Positions 55,019-64,000 of a stretch of 64,000 bases of DNA are shown piece after piece. Both the position numbers and the translations under genes were made by a program. The notes beneath the pieces were generated by a model that was given only the letters and a program-made list of their open reading frames with translations, did no database searches and had not been told where the DNA came from. Source of the DNA: Marinobacter salexigens (GTDB lineage Bacteria > Pseudomonadota > Gammaproteobacteria > Pseudomonadales > Oleiphilaceae); NCBI RefSeq assembly GCF_018860765.1, contig NZ_JAHKPV010000017.1, positions 62,001-126,000 of the forward strand, written 5' to 3'. The stretch's first letter is position 1, and the number at the start of each line of letters is the position of its first letter.

Positions 55019-56380
55019 GTGTCTGACAGCCTAGATTATGATCTCATCGTTATTGGTGCCGGTTCCGGTGGTGTGCGCCTCGCGCGTATGTCTGCCGGGC
55101 GCGGCGCTCGGGTAGCGGTAGTTGAGTCCCGCTATCTTGGCGGCACCTGCGTTAATGTGGGTTGCGTACCCAAAAAGCTGTTTGTTTACGGAGCGCATGT
55201 TCGAGACGAGCTAGAAGATGCCGCAGGTTACGGTTGGAACCTTCCGATGGACAGTGTGAGCTTTGACTGGCCTACGCTCGTCGCCAACAAAAATACGGAA
55301 ATAGAGCGGCTAAATGGCATTTATGGCCGTTTACTTGAGAACGCAGACGTTACCATTATTGAAGGTACCGCCTCCATAAAAAACCCGAATACGGTTGTTG
55401 TGGGCGACAAAGAATACACAACAGAACACATAACAGTGGCGACGGGTAGCTGGCCAGTTATACCAGACATTCCGGGCAAGGAATGTATTCTCACATCGAA
55501 CGAGATGTTCTATTTACCTCAACTGCCCAAGCAGGCAGTAGTCTGGGGCGGCGGCTATATTGCTGTGGAATTTGCCGGGATCTTGGCGGGTCTTGGGGTG
55601 GAGACCACCTTGTTGTACCGGGGTGACCTATTCCTTCGCGGCTTCGACGAGGATGTGCGTCGCTTTACCGAACAAGAAATGCGCAAGAAAGGCGTTCGGC
55701 TTGAATTTGGCGTAACGATTGAATCTGTGGAGCCCGAAAACTCTCACTATCGGGTCAAGCTTAGCAATGGCGATACTATGGATACCGGGCTAGTGATGGC
55801 TGCTACAGGCAGAAGAGCCTTGGTCGACGGCCTTGGTTTGACCGAGTTGGGTATAGAGCTGAATGCTTCCGGCCATGTGGTGGTGGATGACTATTTCCAG
55901 ACCTCAGTGCCTTCGGTGACCGCCCTTGGTGATGTGATCGGGACGCCACAATTGACGCCAGTGGCACTGGCACAGGCTATGGTGTTGTCTCGCAGAATGT
56001 TCGGAGATGGCGAGGGCGAGATGGACTACACCGCGATTCCAACTGCGGTTTTTTGCCAACCGAACATCGGTACCGTGGGTCTAACGGAAGAAGAGGCTCG
56101 GGAAGCAGGGCACACTTTGAGAATCTATCGTTCGGAGTTCCGGCCCATGAAATACGTGCTTAGTGGCCGCGATGAGCGCTGCCTAATGAAGCTTGTGGTT
56201 GATGACCCAACAGACAAGGTTCTTGGCGCACATATGGTTGGGCCAGATGCTGGTGAAATCACTCAAGGGCTTGCTGTGGCTATCAAGGCTGGCGCGACCA
56301 AAGCCCAGTTCGATTCCACCATGGGCATACATCCAACATCCGCAGAAGAATTTGTCACCATGCGTGAGCCCGTGGCCTAA
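55019..56380 (+). CDS. gor: Glutathione-disulfide reductase
   Basis: 453 residues, starting with GTG behind AGGAG. The redox-active disulfide is Cys44/Cys49 in GGTCVNVGCVPKK, the FAD motif is VIGAGSGGVRLA, the NADP-binding motif is WGGGYIAVEFAG, and the catalytic His is in MGIHPTSAEEF. It reduces GSSG with NADPH in the cytoplasm. Confidence 0.92.
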   Translation: MSDSLDYDLIVIGAGSGGVRLARMSAGRGARVAVVESRYLGGTCVNVGCVPKKLFVYGAHVRDELEDAAGYGWNLPMDSVSFDWPTLVANKNTEIERLNGIYGRLLENADVTIIEGTASIKNPNTVVVGDKEYTTEHITVATGSWPVIPDIPGKECILTSNEMFYLPQLPKQAVVWGGGYIAVEFAGILAGLGVETTLLYRGDLFLRGFDEDVRRFTEQEMRKKGVRLEFGVTIESVEPENSHYRVKLSNGDTMDTGLVMAATGRRALVDGLGLTELGIELNASGHVVVDDYFQTSVPSVTALGDVIGTPQLTPVALAQAMVLSRRMFGDGEGEMDYTAIPTAVFCQPNIGTVGLTEEEAREAGHTLRIYRSEFRPMKYVLSGRDERCLMKLVVDDPTDKVLGAHMVGPDAGEITQGLAVAIKAGATKAQFDSTMGIHPTSAEEFVTMREPVA

Positions 56381-56388
56381 GAGGCTCC

Positions 56389-56408
56389 TGAGCCCAAGGA
56401 AGGGCTCA
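56389..56408. terminator. Hairpin between convergent gor and sensor kinase
   Basis: TGAGCCC and GGGCTCA form a perfect 7-base stem with a 6-base loop between the ends of two convergent genes. There is no T-run on either side, so it may rely on the stem alone or act bidirectionally. Confidence 0.45.
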
Positions 56409-56409
56409 T

Positions 56410-58356
56410 TCAAGATAGCTCTATCCATCGACTTATAACTTCCTGCAGCCCGTCCTTCCTAACAGGCTTAGACAGGTAGTCATCCATACCACTTTCAAGG
56501 CAGCTTTTCTTTGTCTCTGGCAATACATCGGCGGTAAGAGCAACAATAGGTGTTCTGCCGAGGCCGCTGGCCGCCTCCCAATCTCTGATATGACGTGATG
56601 TTTCATAGCCATCCATAACAGGCATTTGGCAATCCATAAGAATGACATCAAATCCTGAGTGGCTTGTTTGTATCTGTTCCAATGCCTCCTTGCCGTTTAC
56701 CACTGCATCTGTTTGAAAACCAAGACGATTAAGGAGTGCTACGGCAACACGTTGGTTTACCAGGTTATCCTCTACGACCAAAGCGCGCTTGGAAAGCGGT
56801 AGCTCTGCCTGCAATGCTGGTACTTCAGGGATTATCGGGTTTTTAGCTTGCGGTGCAAGCTCCAAAGGCAGCTCAAACCGGAAGGACGAACCCTTTCCGG
56901 GATTCGTTTCAACCTGAATATGCCCGCCGAGAAGCTCAACCAGACGCTGAACCAGAGATAGTCCTAAACCCGTACCACCGAAACCGCGGTTGTCGCCAGC
57001 ATCAAGCTGTTCAAACGAATTGAAGATGTCTGGAACCCGGCCGTGAGGAATGCCACTGCCTGAATCACTAACTGAGCAGTTGATGATGATGCAGCCATCC
57101 TCAACACCGAAGCAGCCCAACTGAACGTTCACAAAGCCGTCAGTGGTAAACTTAATGGCGTTATCAAGCAGACATGCAACAATCTGGCGAATCCGCGGTG
57201 CATCACCGTTTACCAACGGTGTTTCAGGCCAGTCTCCGTAGAAATTCAGTGTCAGCGCCAAACCTTGCTCTTCTGCCACATGTCGGTAAGAGGCAACGCA
57301 GTTGGTAACAAGCGTGTGGAGGTTAAAAATCTGGTGTTCGAGCACCAGAGCCCCGCTGTCCATACGGGAATAATCGAGAATATCGCTGATGACTGTAAGC
57401 AGGTCTTCTGTCGATTGACGGGCCGTTTGCAAATAATCCCTCTGCCTTGAAGTCAGTGGCTCTTCCTGAGCCAGATCAATCATGCCAAGTACACCGTTAA
57501 GCGGGGTGCGCAGTTCATGGCTCATGGTGGCCAAAAACTCTGATTTGGCATGGCTGGCAGTCTCTGCTTTTTCCCGCGCATGCTCTGACAATGCCAATGT
57601 TTGATCTCGCGATGTCTGTAGCGATGCCAGATGTTCGCTTAACTCATTAAGCTGATGCTCGATGGCAATAATTTCTCGGGAATTTGGGCGCCCGTTTACC
57701 TTGGCAGCCCGATAATCGCCTGCAGTAAGACGGCCGATTCGTCCGGATAGCTGGTTAATAGGGGATAGAATTGTGTTTAGTATGTGGTTGATGACCAAAA
57801 TGGTGAACAAGAGTAACGTCAACCCCACTATGAGAGAGGACCATAGAATATCGTTGCGTCGAGCCTCTAGCGTTTTGTCACTCACACCCACCTCCACCGT
57901 ACCAACTCGTAATGCGCTCGAGTTACTACCGGGTACCGGCTCGAACCATAAAGTTTGTCGATCGGTTGCAAACTCTAGTGGCTGTTGGAGTATCTCTGCC
58001 TGATAAATTTGGAATTCACCTGTATTCTCTATGTCAGGCTTGCTCTCCGTAGGTGCAAACCCAATCTGTTCGCCAACCACATCAGTTATGCGAATCCAGT
58101 CAGCTTTGCTGTATCGAATCGATTGAGAAAGAATTTCCTGCAGTGCCAAAGTGTTACCAGAAACCACTGCATACTCAAGGGAGGGAGCCAGACTGTCCGC
58201 TAGCAATTGATTGCTGTCTGCTAGGTCGCGTCTTGCATCTTCAAGCCGTGCAGAGGTAAAAAATCCCATGAGCGTTATAAACATAACCACTGCAGGCAAT
58301 GCGCCCAGCCACAGGAGTTTTCGGGATAGCGGCGTACCTATGGAGTTTTCACTCAT
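56410..58356 (-). CDS. Hybrid sensor histidine kinase (BarA-like)
   Basis: 648 residues from the ATG at 58356. Two transmembrane helices (about 13-35 and 185-210) flank a periplasmic sensor region; then HAMP ([19 protein letters not shown]), HisKA ([15 protein letters not shown]), HATPase ([21 protein letters not shown]) and a receiver with acceptor Asp in [13 protein letters not shown]. No HPt domain is present, so a separate HPt protein is needed. It overlaps the end of the periplasmic binding protein gene by 8 bases. Confidence 0.9.
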   Translation of the reverse strand: MSENSIGTPLSRKLLWLGALPAVVMFITLMGFFTSARLEDARRDLADSNQLLADSLAPSLEYAVVSGNTLALQEILSQSIRYSKADWIRITDVVGEQIGFAPTESKPDIENTGEFQIYQAEILQQPLEFATDRQTLWFEPVPGSNSSALRVGTVEVGVSDKTLEARRNDILWSSLIVGLTLLLFTILVINHILNTILSPINQLSGRIGRLTAGDYRAAKVNGRPNSREIIAIEHQLNELSEHLASLQTSRDQTLALSEHAREKAETASHAKSEFLATMSHELRTPLNGVLGMIDLAQEEPLTSRQRDYLQTARQSTEDLLTVISDILDYSRMDSGALVLEHQIFNLHTLVTNCVASYRHVAEEQGLALTLNFYGDWPETPLVNGDAPRIRQIVACLLDNAIKFTTDGFVNVQLGCFGVEDGCIIINCSVSDSGSGIPHGRVPDIFNSFEQLDAGDNRGFGGTGLGLSLVQRLVELLGGHIQVETNPGKGSSFRFELPLELAPQAKNPIIPEVPALQAELPLSKRALVVEDNLVNQRVAVALLNRLGFQTDAVVNGKEALEQIQTSHSGFDVILMDCQMPVMDGYETSRHIRDWEAASGLGRTPIVALTADVLPETKKSCLESGMDDYLSKPVRKDGLQEVISRWIELS

Positions 58357-59335
58357 CGCCTTGCCCTCTTTGTTCTTGTAACCATTTCTCAACGGTTTGA
58401 GCAATCTGCTCGCGGGTATCCAGCGGGATGTTAAGGGAGCGGGCAACCTGCTCATTAATCTCAACCCGGGATTGTGACGGATAACCCGGTGCCGGGAAGG
58501 CACCGGTTTCGAAAAATGTTTGTAGGTAACCTGCAGCCATCTCGGCCATAGCAGGGAAAGGTGCATAGCCCGACGCAAGTGAACCCGCCTTTACATAAGC
58601 TTGGCTCGGACCTATGACAATCCTGTTTCTACGATAGGCGGTAAGCAACACGTGTTTTATGGTTCTTGGGTTGTATATTGCGTCGTCTGGTGCCGCCAAT
58701 AGGAAGTCACCATAACTTAAGGCCCTGATAAGCGTCGGGATAAGTTGTTTGTCGTCATCCACTACGAACAACCGCGCTTCAAGTTTGTAAGCGGGGAGCT
58801 GATCAATCAGTGTGTCGTAGAGTTCTGCAGTGTCCGTGGTAGAAATCAGGGCGACGCGTGTGGCTTGAGGGAGTATCGCTTTCCCGATAAGTGCTTGCCT
58901 TAGGAGTTGGGCTCCGTGGTAAACGCCAGAAACCTGTCCCGGGGAGCGGCGAACGAAGCTTTGCAGGAAGTCGTGCTCGACCAGCAGGGCAAGCACGGGC
59001 GCTTTTCGGTTAACCTGCCGAATACGGGAAAACGCACTGGGGCCTAAGGTAACAATCGGGCCATCTTGGGTTAGTGCGGCTTGTTCGTCTGATATAAGAA
59101 TCAGATCGTTTTGGCTTTCCAAATTCTGTTCAAGAAGTTTTTGAATATGCTGATCCAGCGCGGCGTTACCCGAACCAGCTAGGTAGACAGGGGCGCGACC
59201 ATTGCCTTGAGCATGTGCAGCCGGTGAAGCTACCAATGTAGCCGCCATCGTCACCGCACACAGAACTGCCGCTGCAGTCAGCGACTTTAGCGCCGAGACA
59301 ATCCTGTGCAATGAGAGCGATGCTGGTTTTTCCAT
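58349..59335 (-). CDS. Periplasmic ABC-type substrate-binding protein (TrpX-like)
   Basis: 328 residues with a signal peptide ending AAHAQG. The sequence fits the ABC_sub_bind/type I periplasmic binding fold (VALISTTDTAELYDTLIDQL, YGDFLLAAPDDAIYNPRTIKHVLLTAYR). No permease or ATPase gene is nearby. It is sandwiched between a TonB receptor and a hybrid kinase, so a sensing role, presenting a ligand to the kinase, is more likely than transport. The ligand is unknown. Confidence 0.75.
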   Translation of the reverse strand: MEKPASLSLHRIVSALKSLTAAAVLCAVTMAATLVASPAAHAQGNGRAPVYLAGSGNAALDQHIQKLLEQNLESQNDLILISDEQAALTQDGPIVTLGPSAFSRIRQVNRKAPVLALLVEHDFLQSFVRRSPGQVSGVYHGAQLLRQALIGKAILPQATRVALISTTDTAELYDTLIDQLPAYKLEARLFVVDDDKQLIPTLIRALSYGDFLLAAPDDAIYNPRTIKHVLLTAYRRNRIVIGPSQAYVKAGSLASGYAPFPAMAEMAAGYLQTFFETGAFPAPGYPSQSRVEINEQVARSLNIPLDTREQIAQTVEKWLQEQRGQGDE

Positions 59336-59370
59336 ACCATCCCGGGTCTGAAATATTCCCTAATTAGCGG

Positions 59371-61569
59371 TCAGAAGCGTAAGCCCGCTTCAATGAAGAA
59401 CTGGTTTTGATCCGCGATATTATTGTCACGGCTGATATCCGGCACCTTATTAATGTAATGTTGCATGGTCAATGCAAGCTCGGCCGAATAGCGCGGCTGA
59501 AAAATCCGCTTTACTAGACGGAAATCGATGCGCTCGAATCGAGTATTACGGAATCTATCCGCCCAATAATAGGCTGTCGAACCCTTTAGGCCGAAGGGCA
59601 GGTTCTGGATAAGTGCCAGGCTGCCAGAGTGCCTTAACGAAAGGCGACCAAGTAGGTCGACCGCATACTCTTGTTCACCAATATCGATATTGCCGTCCTC
59701 ATCCACAATACCTGCACCTGTGTACCAATCGTCCTGATCAAGGTAACCGTAGTTGGCTCTGAAGGTGGTCCCGGGGAACTCAAGGGAGGCTTCAACCTCA
59801 AAACCTTTTTGATCGATACCTACATTGTTATCAATAGTCCAATCATCAAACTGAATGACACCGCTGATCATGTCCCTAAGCTTATCTTTAAATACCCGTA
59901 CCTCCAGAGACAGTTGACCTTGTTTCATAGGAAACTGCCCGAAGTAACTGATTTCTCGGGAAATGATAGTTTCTTCCTCAAGCTCTTTCCCTAGAGTTAC
60001 GTAAGACGGATGCTCCCAAACCGCTGTGCTGTTAACCCTGTAACCCTCATAACCAGCATACTGGTCTGGACTGACATCTCTCAGTGTATATCCATAATCC
60101 GGATCTTGCTCAAAACCATCGGGGGTTCGAACGGCCTTGGAGTATACGAACCTCAATGCGTGGTTGTTGTTAAGCGTGAAGTTAGCCGCAACACGGGGCG
60201 AGAAGTAGCTCTCATCAGTGGTTGTGGTGCGTTCCCAGTTGCCTCCGGCATTCAATGTCAGCCAATTAATAGGCGTGTATTCCATATTGCCGAATACTCT
60301 GGATTGGTAGTTGTTACCGCGCCCATTAAAAAAAGTTTCGGAGCGATAGGTGTCTTTGCGAAACCCAGCGCCTGTTACCAGTTTCAGGTCATCGCTAATC
60401 AGCAGTGTGTCCTGAAGCTCGAATTCTAGCCGTGAATCCTCGGAGTCTGCGTTTGTTTCTGCCGTGAGCGGAATTCCGCCCGACTGGAAGCATAGAGGCC
60501 GGTTCGGCCTGTAATAGAGAGGATCGCCGTTCTCCAAACAAGCTACCGCGGACGCTGGAAGAGATACTGGCCAGCGTTGCCGCCGGTCGTAATTCTCAAA
60601 GCTCGCTTGGAAGTGAAAAAAATGGCTCTGTGAGATTGTAAAGTTTAGCTGCGTTTGTACATAGTAATCCCGCACATCTATGTCTGGGTGACCAGTTGCT
60701 TCAAGCTCACCGTTTTTATCAATATCTTGTTCGTTCAGCCCATCAACAACACCAACACGGATATCCGCGTTAAAACCGGAATTGACCTTCCAGCGCGAGT
60801 CATAGTTGAAGGTATTTATGTCGTGACCATCGTGAAAGGGTAGGCGCCCGTTGTTATCAAGTTGATAGTCAAATCCACCAAATTTGCGTTTTTCATAGGC
60901 CAGACGCCAGTCGTAGCTATCACTGACATCGCCGACCGAAGCAAAGGTTCGGATGTAGTCTCTGGAACCGCGAATTACCCGAACTTCAGCGCCAGACGTA
61001 TCTGCCGGGTTGCGGGTGATTATATTGATCGTGCCCAAAAACGCATTTATACCGTACGCAGCTGAGTTCGGCCCTCGGCTTACTTCTATTCGCTCAATGA
61101 TCTCCAAAGGGACTGGCATGGTTTGCCAATCCATATCTGATAGAGTAGCGCGGTGCGCTGTGCGGCCATCCACCAGAACCTGCATGCGTCGTTGCTCATA
61201 ATGCACGGTGCCGTGGTAAGTCGTCACGGGTGTACTACTGCCGACCTCGCCCACAACCATCCCTGGAACTAACCGAAACACTTCAACTAGGCTCATAATG
61301 CCTAGGTCTCGGATCATCTCACCTTCGATAACCGTGGTTGTCCCTGGAACCCGAGTTTTCGGTTGTCGAAGCCGGGTTGTTGTCAGAACTTCTGGGATCT
61401 CGTCGTTAAATCCATAAAAGCCCATGGGTTCGGTGCTATCAGTAAGTGGCTGGGCGACAGCAATCACTGGGCTTATGAACACGGAGGCCAACAATGCTGT
61501 TGTCATACCGTGGGCGATCGAAACCATTGACGGTTTTAGGGTATTTTTATTGAAATTCGTAACGGACAT
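59371..61569 (-). CDS. TonB-dependent outer-membrane receptor
   Basis: 732 residues with a signal peptide (TALLASVFISPVIAVAQP). Plug-domain motifs are IRDLGIMSLVEVFRLVPGM and IERIEVSRGPNSAAYG; the barrel ends FFIEAGLRF with terminal Phe. It resembles ligand-gated receptors with a VPGTTTVIEGEMI opening rather than the siderophore receptor at 33753. The substrate is unknown. It heads a three-gene operon with the binding protein (35 bases downstream) and hybrid kinase. Confidence 0.88.
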   Translation of the reverse strand: MSVTNFNKNTLKPSMVSIAHGMTTALLASVFISPVIAVAQPLTDSTEPMGFYGFNDEIPEVLTTTRLRQPKTRVPGTTTVIEGEMIRDLGIMSLVEVFRLVPGMVVGEVGSSTPVTTYHGTVHYEQRRMQVLVDGRTAHRATLSDMDWQTMPVPLEIIERIEVSRGPNSAAYGINAFLGTINIITRNPADTSGAEVRVIRGSRDYIRTFASVGDVSDSYDWRLAYEKRKFGGFDYQLDNNGRLPFHDGHDINTFNYDSRWKVNSGFNADIRVGVVDGLNEQDIDKNGELEATGHPDIDVRDYYVQTQLNFTISQSHFFHFQASFENYDRRQRWPVSLPASAVACLENGDPLYYRPNRPLCFQSGGIPLTAETNADSEDSRLEFELQDTLLISDDLKLVTGAGFRKDTYRSETFFNGRGNNYQSRVFGNMEYTPINWLTLNAGGNWERTTTTDESYFSPRVAANFTLNNNHALRFVYSKAVRTPDGFEQDPDYGYTLRDVSPDQYAGYEGYRVNSTAVWEHPSYVTLGKELEEETIISREISYFGQFPMKQGQLSLEVRVFKDKLRDMISGVIQFDDWTIDNNVGIDQKGFEVEASLEFPGTTFRANYGYLDQDDWYTGAGIVDEDGNIDIGEQEYAVDLLGRLSLRHSGSLALIQNLPFGLKGSTAYYWADRFRNTRFERIDFRLVKRIFQPRYSAELALTMQHYINKVPDISRDNNIADQNQFFIEAGLRF

Positions 61570-61701
61570 AGGTGTCGTTCTATAATCTGCCGAGTTAAAG
61601 GACGAAGCCTTGGTTTTTATGCTTTGCCATTATCGTATTTGACTACACGCTGTTTGTCTCTCAAAAACATATTGAATTGATAGGGTGGGAGTGAGCCTGA
61701 T

Positions 61702-62157
61702 ATGAATTCGAGCGAGGTTGATCGCGAGCTAGACGCCTCAGAAGGGCAGGTCGTCCGTGAGGTGATGATTCAAGTCAAGGCACTACTGAATGACTCCGGC
61801 CGAAGTGGGGATGCAGGTATTTGGCGAGCTATACTCTGTGAACCTCCAGCGGATCAGATGCCATTGCGGCTCGAAATCGGTCGGCAACTGGAACCGCAGC
61901 TTCGGCCTATGGCCGAAAACGGAAGCTTTCCGCCTCCTGTTGTAGGGTTTCTAGCGGAGTGGTTTGACTGGCACAGTTTGCAGGAAGTCGTGGCTCAGGA
62001 AGACGAGCGTAGATACCCGGAGCCTGACCCAGATCGAGACAGAGAACCTGGGGATGACGAAGCCCCGCAAATGATTAACTTTTGGCCAGCCGTAATTGGT
62101 TGGGTTATCGGGCTTGTGATACTTGCCATGCTTTTTGGTGGCATGGGCGGCGGCTGA
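61702..62157 (+). CDS. Hypothetical protein with C-terminal membrane anchor
   Basis: 151 residues, not recognised. The N-terminal two thirds are soluble and acidic, with an Asp/Glu/Pro/Arg-rich stretch around 105-125, and the C-terminus is a single hydrophobic helix (WPAVIGWVIGLVILAMLFGG) ending in glycines, a tail-anchor layout. Codon use looks like that of its neighbours. It converges with the BASS transporter gene, leaving 12 bases between their ends. Confidence 0.6.
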   Translation: MNSSEVDRELDASEGQVVREVMIQVKALLNDSGRSGDAGIWRAILCEPPADQMPLRLEIGRQLEPQLRPMAENGSFPPPVVGFLAEWFDWHSLQEVVAQEDERRYPEPDPDRDREPGDDEAPQMINFWPAVIGWVIGLVILAMLFGGMGGG

Positions 62158-62169
62158 TGCCACCGCTTG

Positions 62170-63162
62170 TCACTCGATTTTGGCTGCGGCAATCTTTTCC
62201 CGGTATTTTTCAGCCAATATAGCCCCTAAAATTACCTGCACTTGGTTGTAGCACATGATTGGCAAAACAATCATGCCGAACCCCGGGTGGCCGGAAAAAA
62301 GTACTTTTGCCATAGGCAATCCAGACGCCAGACTCTTCTTGGAGCCACAGAAAACAACCGCCGCTTCATCCTCCAAGCTAAACCCGAATCGCTGCACCAA
62401 AAACCTCGCAAAAAACATAAATAACGTCAGCAGTCCAATGCAGAGCAGAACCGTTAGAACAATGGCTTTTACCGGAAGGTTTTGCCAAAGGCCACTTTCC
62501 ACAGAGTGCGAGAAGGCGGAGTAAACGATCAACCAGATCACGCATTTATCGTAGCGCGCCATAAGGGATTCGTTGCGACCAAGAAATCCCCCCAGAATGG
62601 GCCGCATAGCATGGCCTACCGCGAATGGCAGCAGTAGTTGCACCATAATATCTTTGAGTGCCTCGCCCACTGCAAATTCGCCACTACCGGCAGAGCTCAC
62701 GAGCAGTAACAGCAAGAACGGGGTGAGCATCATGCCAAACACGTTAGAGGCGGCAGCGCTGCAAATAGCGGCCGGAACGTTCCCGCGCGCCATAGCGGTA
62801 TAGGCAATAGATGAAGACACGGCGGATGGCAGCACGCCCAAATACAGAAAGCCAAGCCCCAAATCGAAGGGCATCCAAGAAGGTGCAAAGCTGCTCACTC
62901 CGTTAATAGGCAGTACTACGAGAGGAAAAAAACCAAAAGTTAGAGCGGTTATAAGTATATGCAGCCTCCAATGGGAGGCGCCCGCAACGATTTGCTCACG
63001 GGACAGAGCTGCACCATGAAAGAAGAAGAGTAGGGCGACAGCCACTGTTCCCGCTTTCGCCAATAATTCTCCTGCGGTCCCCGTAGCAGGTAAAAACGAA
63101 GCCAAGCCGATGGCTCCGAGCAACATGATGGTAAATGTATCTGGTCTAAACTTCATGGTCAT
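62170..63162 (-). CDS. Bile acid:sodium symporter (BASS) family transporter
   Basis: 330 residues with about nine or ten transmembrane helices. The order LYLGVLPSAVSSSIAYTAMARGN and VFCGSKKSLASGLPMAKVLF matches the SBF-like/YfeH branch of the BASS family. It is a probable Na+-coupled carrier for an organic acid. The ATG overlaps the stop of the GntR-type regulator (ATGA), so the regulator probably controls it and senses its substrate. An ATG six bases further in (63156) is an alternative. Confidence 0.85.
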   Translation of the reverse strand: MTMKFRPDTFTIMLLGAIGLASFLPATGTAGELLAKAGTVAVALLFFFHGAALSREQIVAGASHWRLHILITALTFGFFPLVVLPINGVSSFAPSWMPFDLGLGFLYLGVLPSAVSSSIAYTAMARGNVPAAICSAAASNVFGMMLTPFLLLLLVSSAGSGEFAVGEALKDIMVQLLLPFAVGHAMRPILGGFLGRNESLMARYDKCVIWLIVYSAFSHSVESGLWQNLPVKAIVLTVLLCIGLLTLFMFFARFLVQRFGFSLEDEAAVVFCGSKKSLASGLPMAKVLFSGHPGFGMIVLPIMCYNQVQVILGAILAEKYREKIAAAKIE

Positions 63163-63836
63163 GAGCCTCTCTTTCGAAGAGCTTTGAGGCTGGGGGCAAG
63201 AAGGTCCCGGGCAAGTCTTTCAGCTTTCTCTGAATCCTGACGTCGAACGGCGGCAAGAAGCAGTTCATGATCTTCCTGAGAGGGCTCGGGCAAGTCTGTG
63301 TCGTTTTCTGTGCGCTCAATGGTTTGCGTGATGGCGTGGGAGAAGTAATCGTACAGCTCTGCCAGCGCCGAGTTGTGGGATGCGGCCACCAGTGCATGAT
63401 GAAAACATTCATCATGATGAATGCGTTCCGCGAGATTCGAATCGGCTTTTCCCCGTGCGTCGAGCGCTGCGGTCATAGCCCGAAGGTCTTGTTCGCTTCG
63501 TCGTTGCGCCGCCAGCTTTGCCGCTTCGGTTTCCAGCATAATCCGCACTTCTAACTGATCCGTGAGCTGAGTGCGGGCGATTCGCTTAAGGGTTTCGCCT
63601 GCATCTCTGGTTGCTCTCACGTAGGTGCCGTCACCTTGCCGCGTTTCTAGCATGCCTACGTGGGCCAGCACCCGCACGGCCTCACGCACCGTGTTACGGC
63701 TAACTCCGAGAGCCTCTGATAACTCAGATTCAACAGGTAACTTGTCACCAACGGACCATTGTTCGGTCTCTATGGCATGCCTCAAGCTCTCGATGGCAGT
63801 TTCAACCAATGAGCCTTTTTGTATCTTTTTTAACAT
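63159..63836 (-). CDS. GntR/FadR-family transcriptional regulator
   Basis: 225 residues. N-terminal winged helix (KLPVESELSEALGVSRNTVREAVRVL is the recognition region, shown here in part as GVSRNTVREA) and C-terminal FCD domain with likely metal/ligand His residues (ERIHHDECFHHALV). FCD-type GntR proteins usually respond to organic acids. It is co-translated with the BASS transporter. Confidence 0.9.
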   Translation of the reverse strand: MLKKIQKGSLVETAIESLRHAIETEQWSVGDKLPVESELSEALGVSRNTVREAVRVLAHVGMLETRQGDGTYVRATRDAGETLKRIARTQLTDQLEVRIMLETEAAKLAAQRRSEQDLRAMTAALDARGKADSNLAERIHHDECFHHALVAASHNSALAELYDYFSHAITQTIERTENDTDLPEPSQEDHELLLAAVRRQDSEKAERLARDLLAPSLKALRKRGS

Positions 63837-63842
63837 GAGCCT

Positions 63843-63874
63843 ATCATCCTCTTAGCTGATAACCCAATCATCCT
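63843..63874. promoter_or_regulatory. Direct repeat upstream of the GntR-type regulator
   Basis: ATCATCCT occurs twice (63843-63850 and 63867-63874), 24 bases apart start to start, just upstream of the regulator start. It is a possible autoregulatory site; no match to a known FCD operator is claimed. Confidence 0.3.
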
Positions 63875-63909
63875 ATGAATATGAGTTGAATACAAATGCC
63901 TTGATCGAA

Positions 63910-63933
63910 AGCCCGGGATTACCCGGCCGGGCT
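63910..63933 (-). terminator. Hairpin at the end of the edge gene
   Basis: AGCCCGG and CCGGGCT form a 7-base stem with a 10-base loop overlapping the stop codon of the partial minus-strand gene, followed on that strand by TTT. A probable weak terminator. Confidence 0.4.
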
Positions 63934-63999
63934 AAGGAACTGGTAGTCAGCTGTATTTACGTTGCGGGTAGCAAGGCGATAGGTAAACGTAAAACCGGG
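63919..63999 (-). CDS. C-terminal fragment of an unidentified protein
   Basis: The minus strand is open from the window edge for 26 codons to a TAA, ending TADYQFLSPAG. The stop falls within a terminator-like hairpin, which supports a real gene end. The fragment is too short to identify. Confidence 0.4.
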   Translation of the reverse strand, partial: PGFTFTYRLATRNVNTADYQFLSPAG

Positions 64000-64000
64000 C

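Noticed and set aside
1..64000. CRISPR arrays, tRNA/rRNA genes, insertion sequences, integrases or att sites
   Set aside because: No regular repeat-spacer pattern, cloverleaf, transposase or integrase was seen on either strand by reading; a dedicated scan was not possible.

Overview
The window looks like a piece of chromosome from a marine gammaproteobacterium. A Marinobacter-like organism is my best guess, from the gene content (ExaC/ErcA ethanol-oxidation genes, TsdBA, a gsp operon, GlpD/FGGY clusters) and a GC content that looks near 50-55 percent. This is inference; no 16S or other marker gene is present. I saw no tRNA, rRNA, CRISPR array, insertion sequence or prophage. Coding density is high and no gene-free stretch exceeds 300 bases.

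Layout. 1-6281 (+): tail of a quinoprotein-associated metallo-hydrolase, an ExaC-type aldehyde dehydrogenase, an ErcA-type iron alcohol dehydrogenase, a NahK/ErcS'-type hybrid histidine kinase and a DMT exporter. This is the regulatory and downstream part of a PQQ-ethanol oxidation region. 6278-7129 (-): lipoprotein alpha/beta hydrolase.

7281-26989 (+) is the standout: eleven tightly packed, often overlapping genes. They encode a caspase-like lipoprotein, a membrane Ser/Thr kinase, a FAD reductase fused to two cyclic-nucleotide-binding-like domains and four [4Fe-4S] motifs, a probable bis-heme b membrane protein, an FHA-TM-decaheme cytochrome fusion, a two-domain HbpS/GlcG-like lipoprotein, an outer-membrane beta-barrel, a decaheme cytochrome with LVIVD repeats, a pentaheme cytochrome, a PP2C phosphatase and a double-FHA membrane protein. 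Read together, this is a candidate electron conduit from a cytoplasmic NAD(P)H/ferredoxin-like module through the inner membrane and periplasm to the outer membrane, with its own phospho-threonine signalling set. I know of no described system with this composition.

27037-28989 (-): autotransporter with Ig-like passenger. 29221-36026: siderophore uptake, with fhuF (+) and a receptor-fhuD-fhuB-fhuC operon (-), both preceded by Fur-like boxes. 36145-37815 (-): tsdBA thiosulfate dehydrogenase/tetrathionate reductase, with a perfect FNR/ANR box upstream. 38020-40689 (+): membrane EEP-family protein and a DUF4139 protein. 40735-45540 (-): FAD-linked oxidase, GlpD-like dehydrogenase and FGGY kinase.

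45640-54274: type II secretion genes gspC (-) and gspEFGHIJKLM (+), with no gspD in the window. 54330-56380 (+): GNAT acetyltransferase and glutathione reductase. 56410-61569 (-): a TonB receptor, an orphan periplasmic binding protein and a hybrid histidine kinase, probably one sensing operon. 61702-63836: small membrane protein (+), then a GntR/FadR-type regulator and BASS-family transporter (-). The right edge carries the last codons of one more minus-strand gene.
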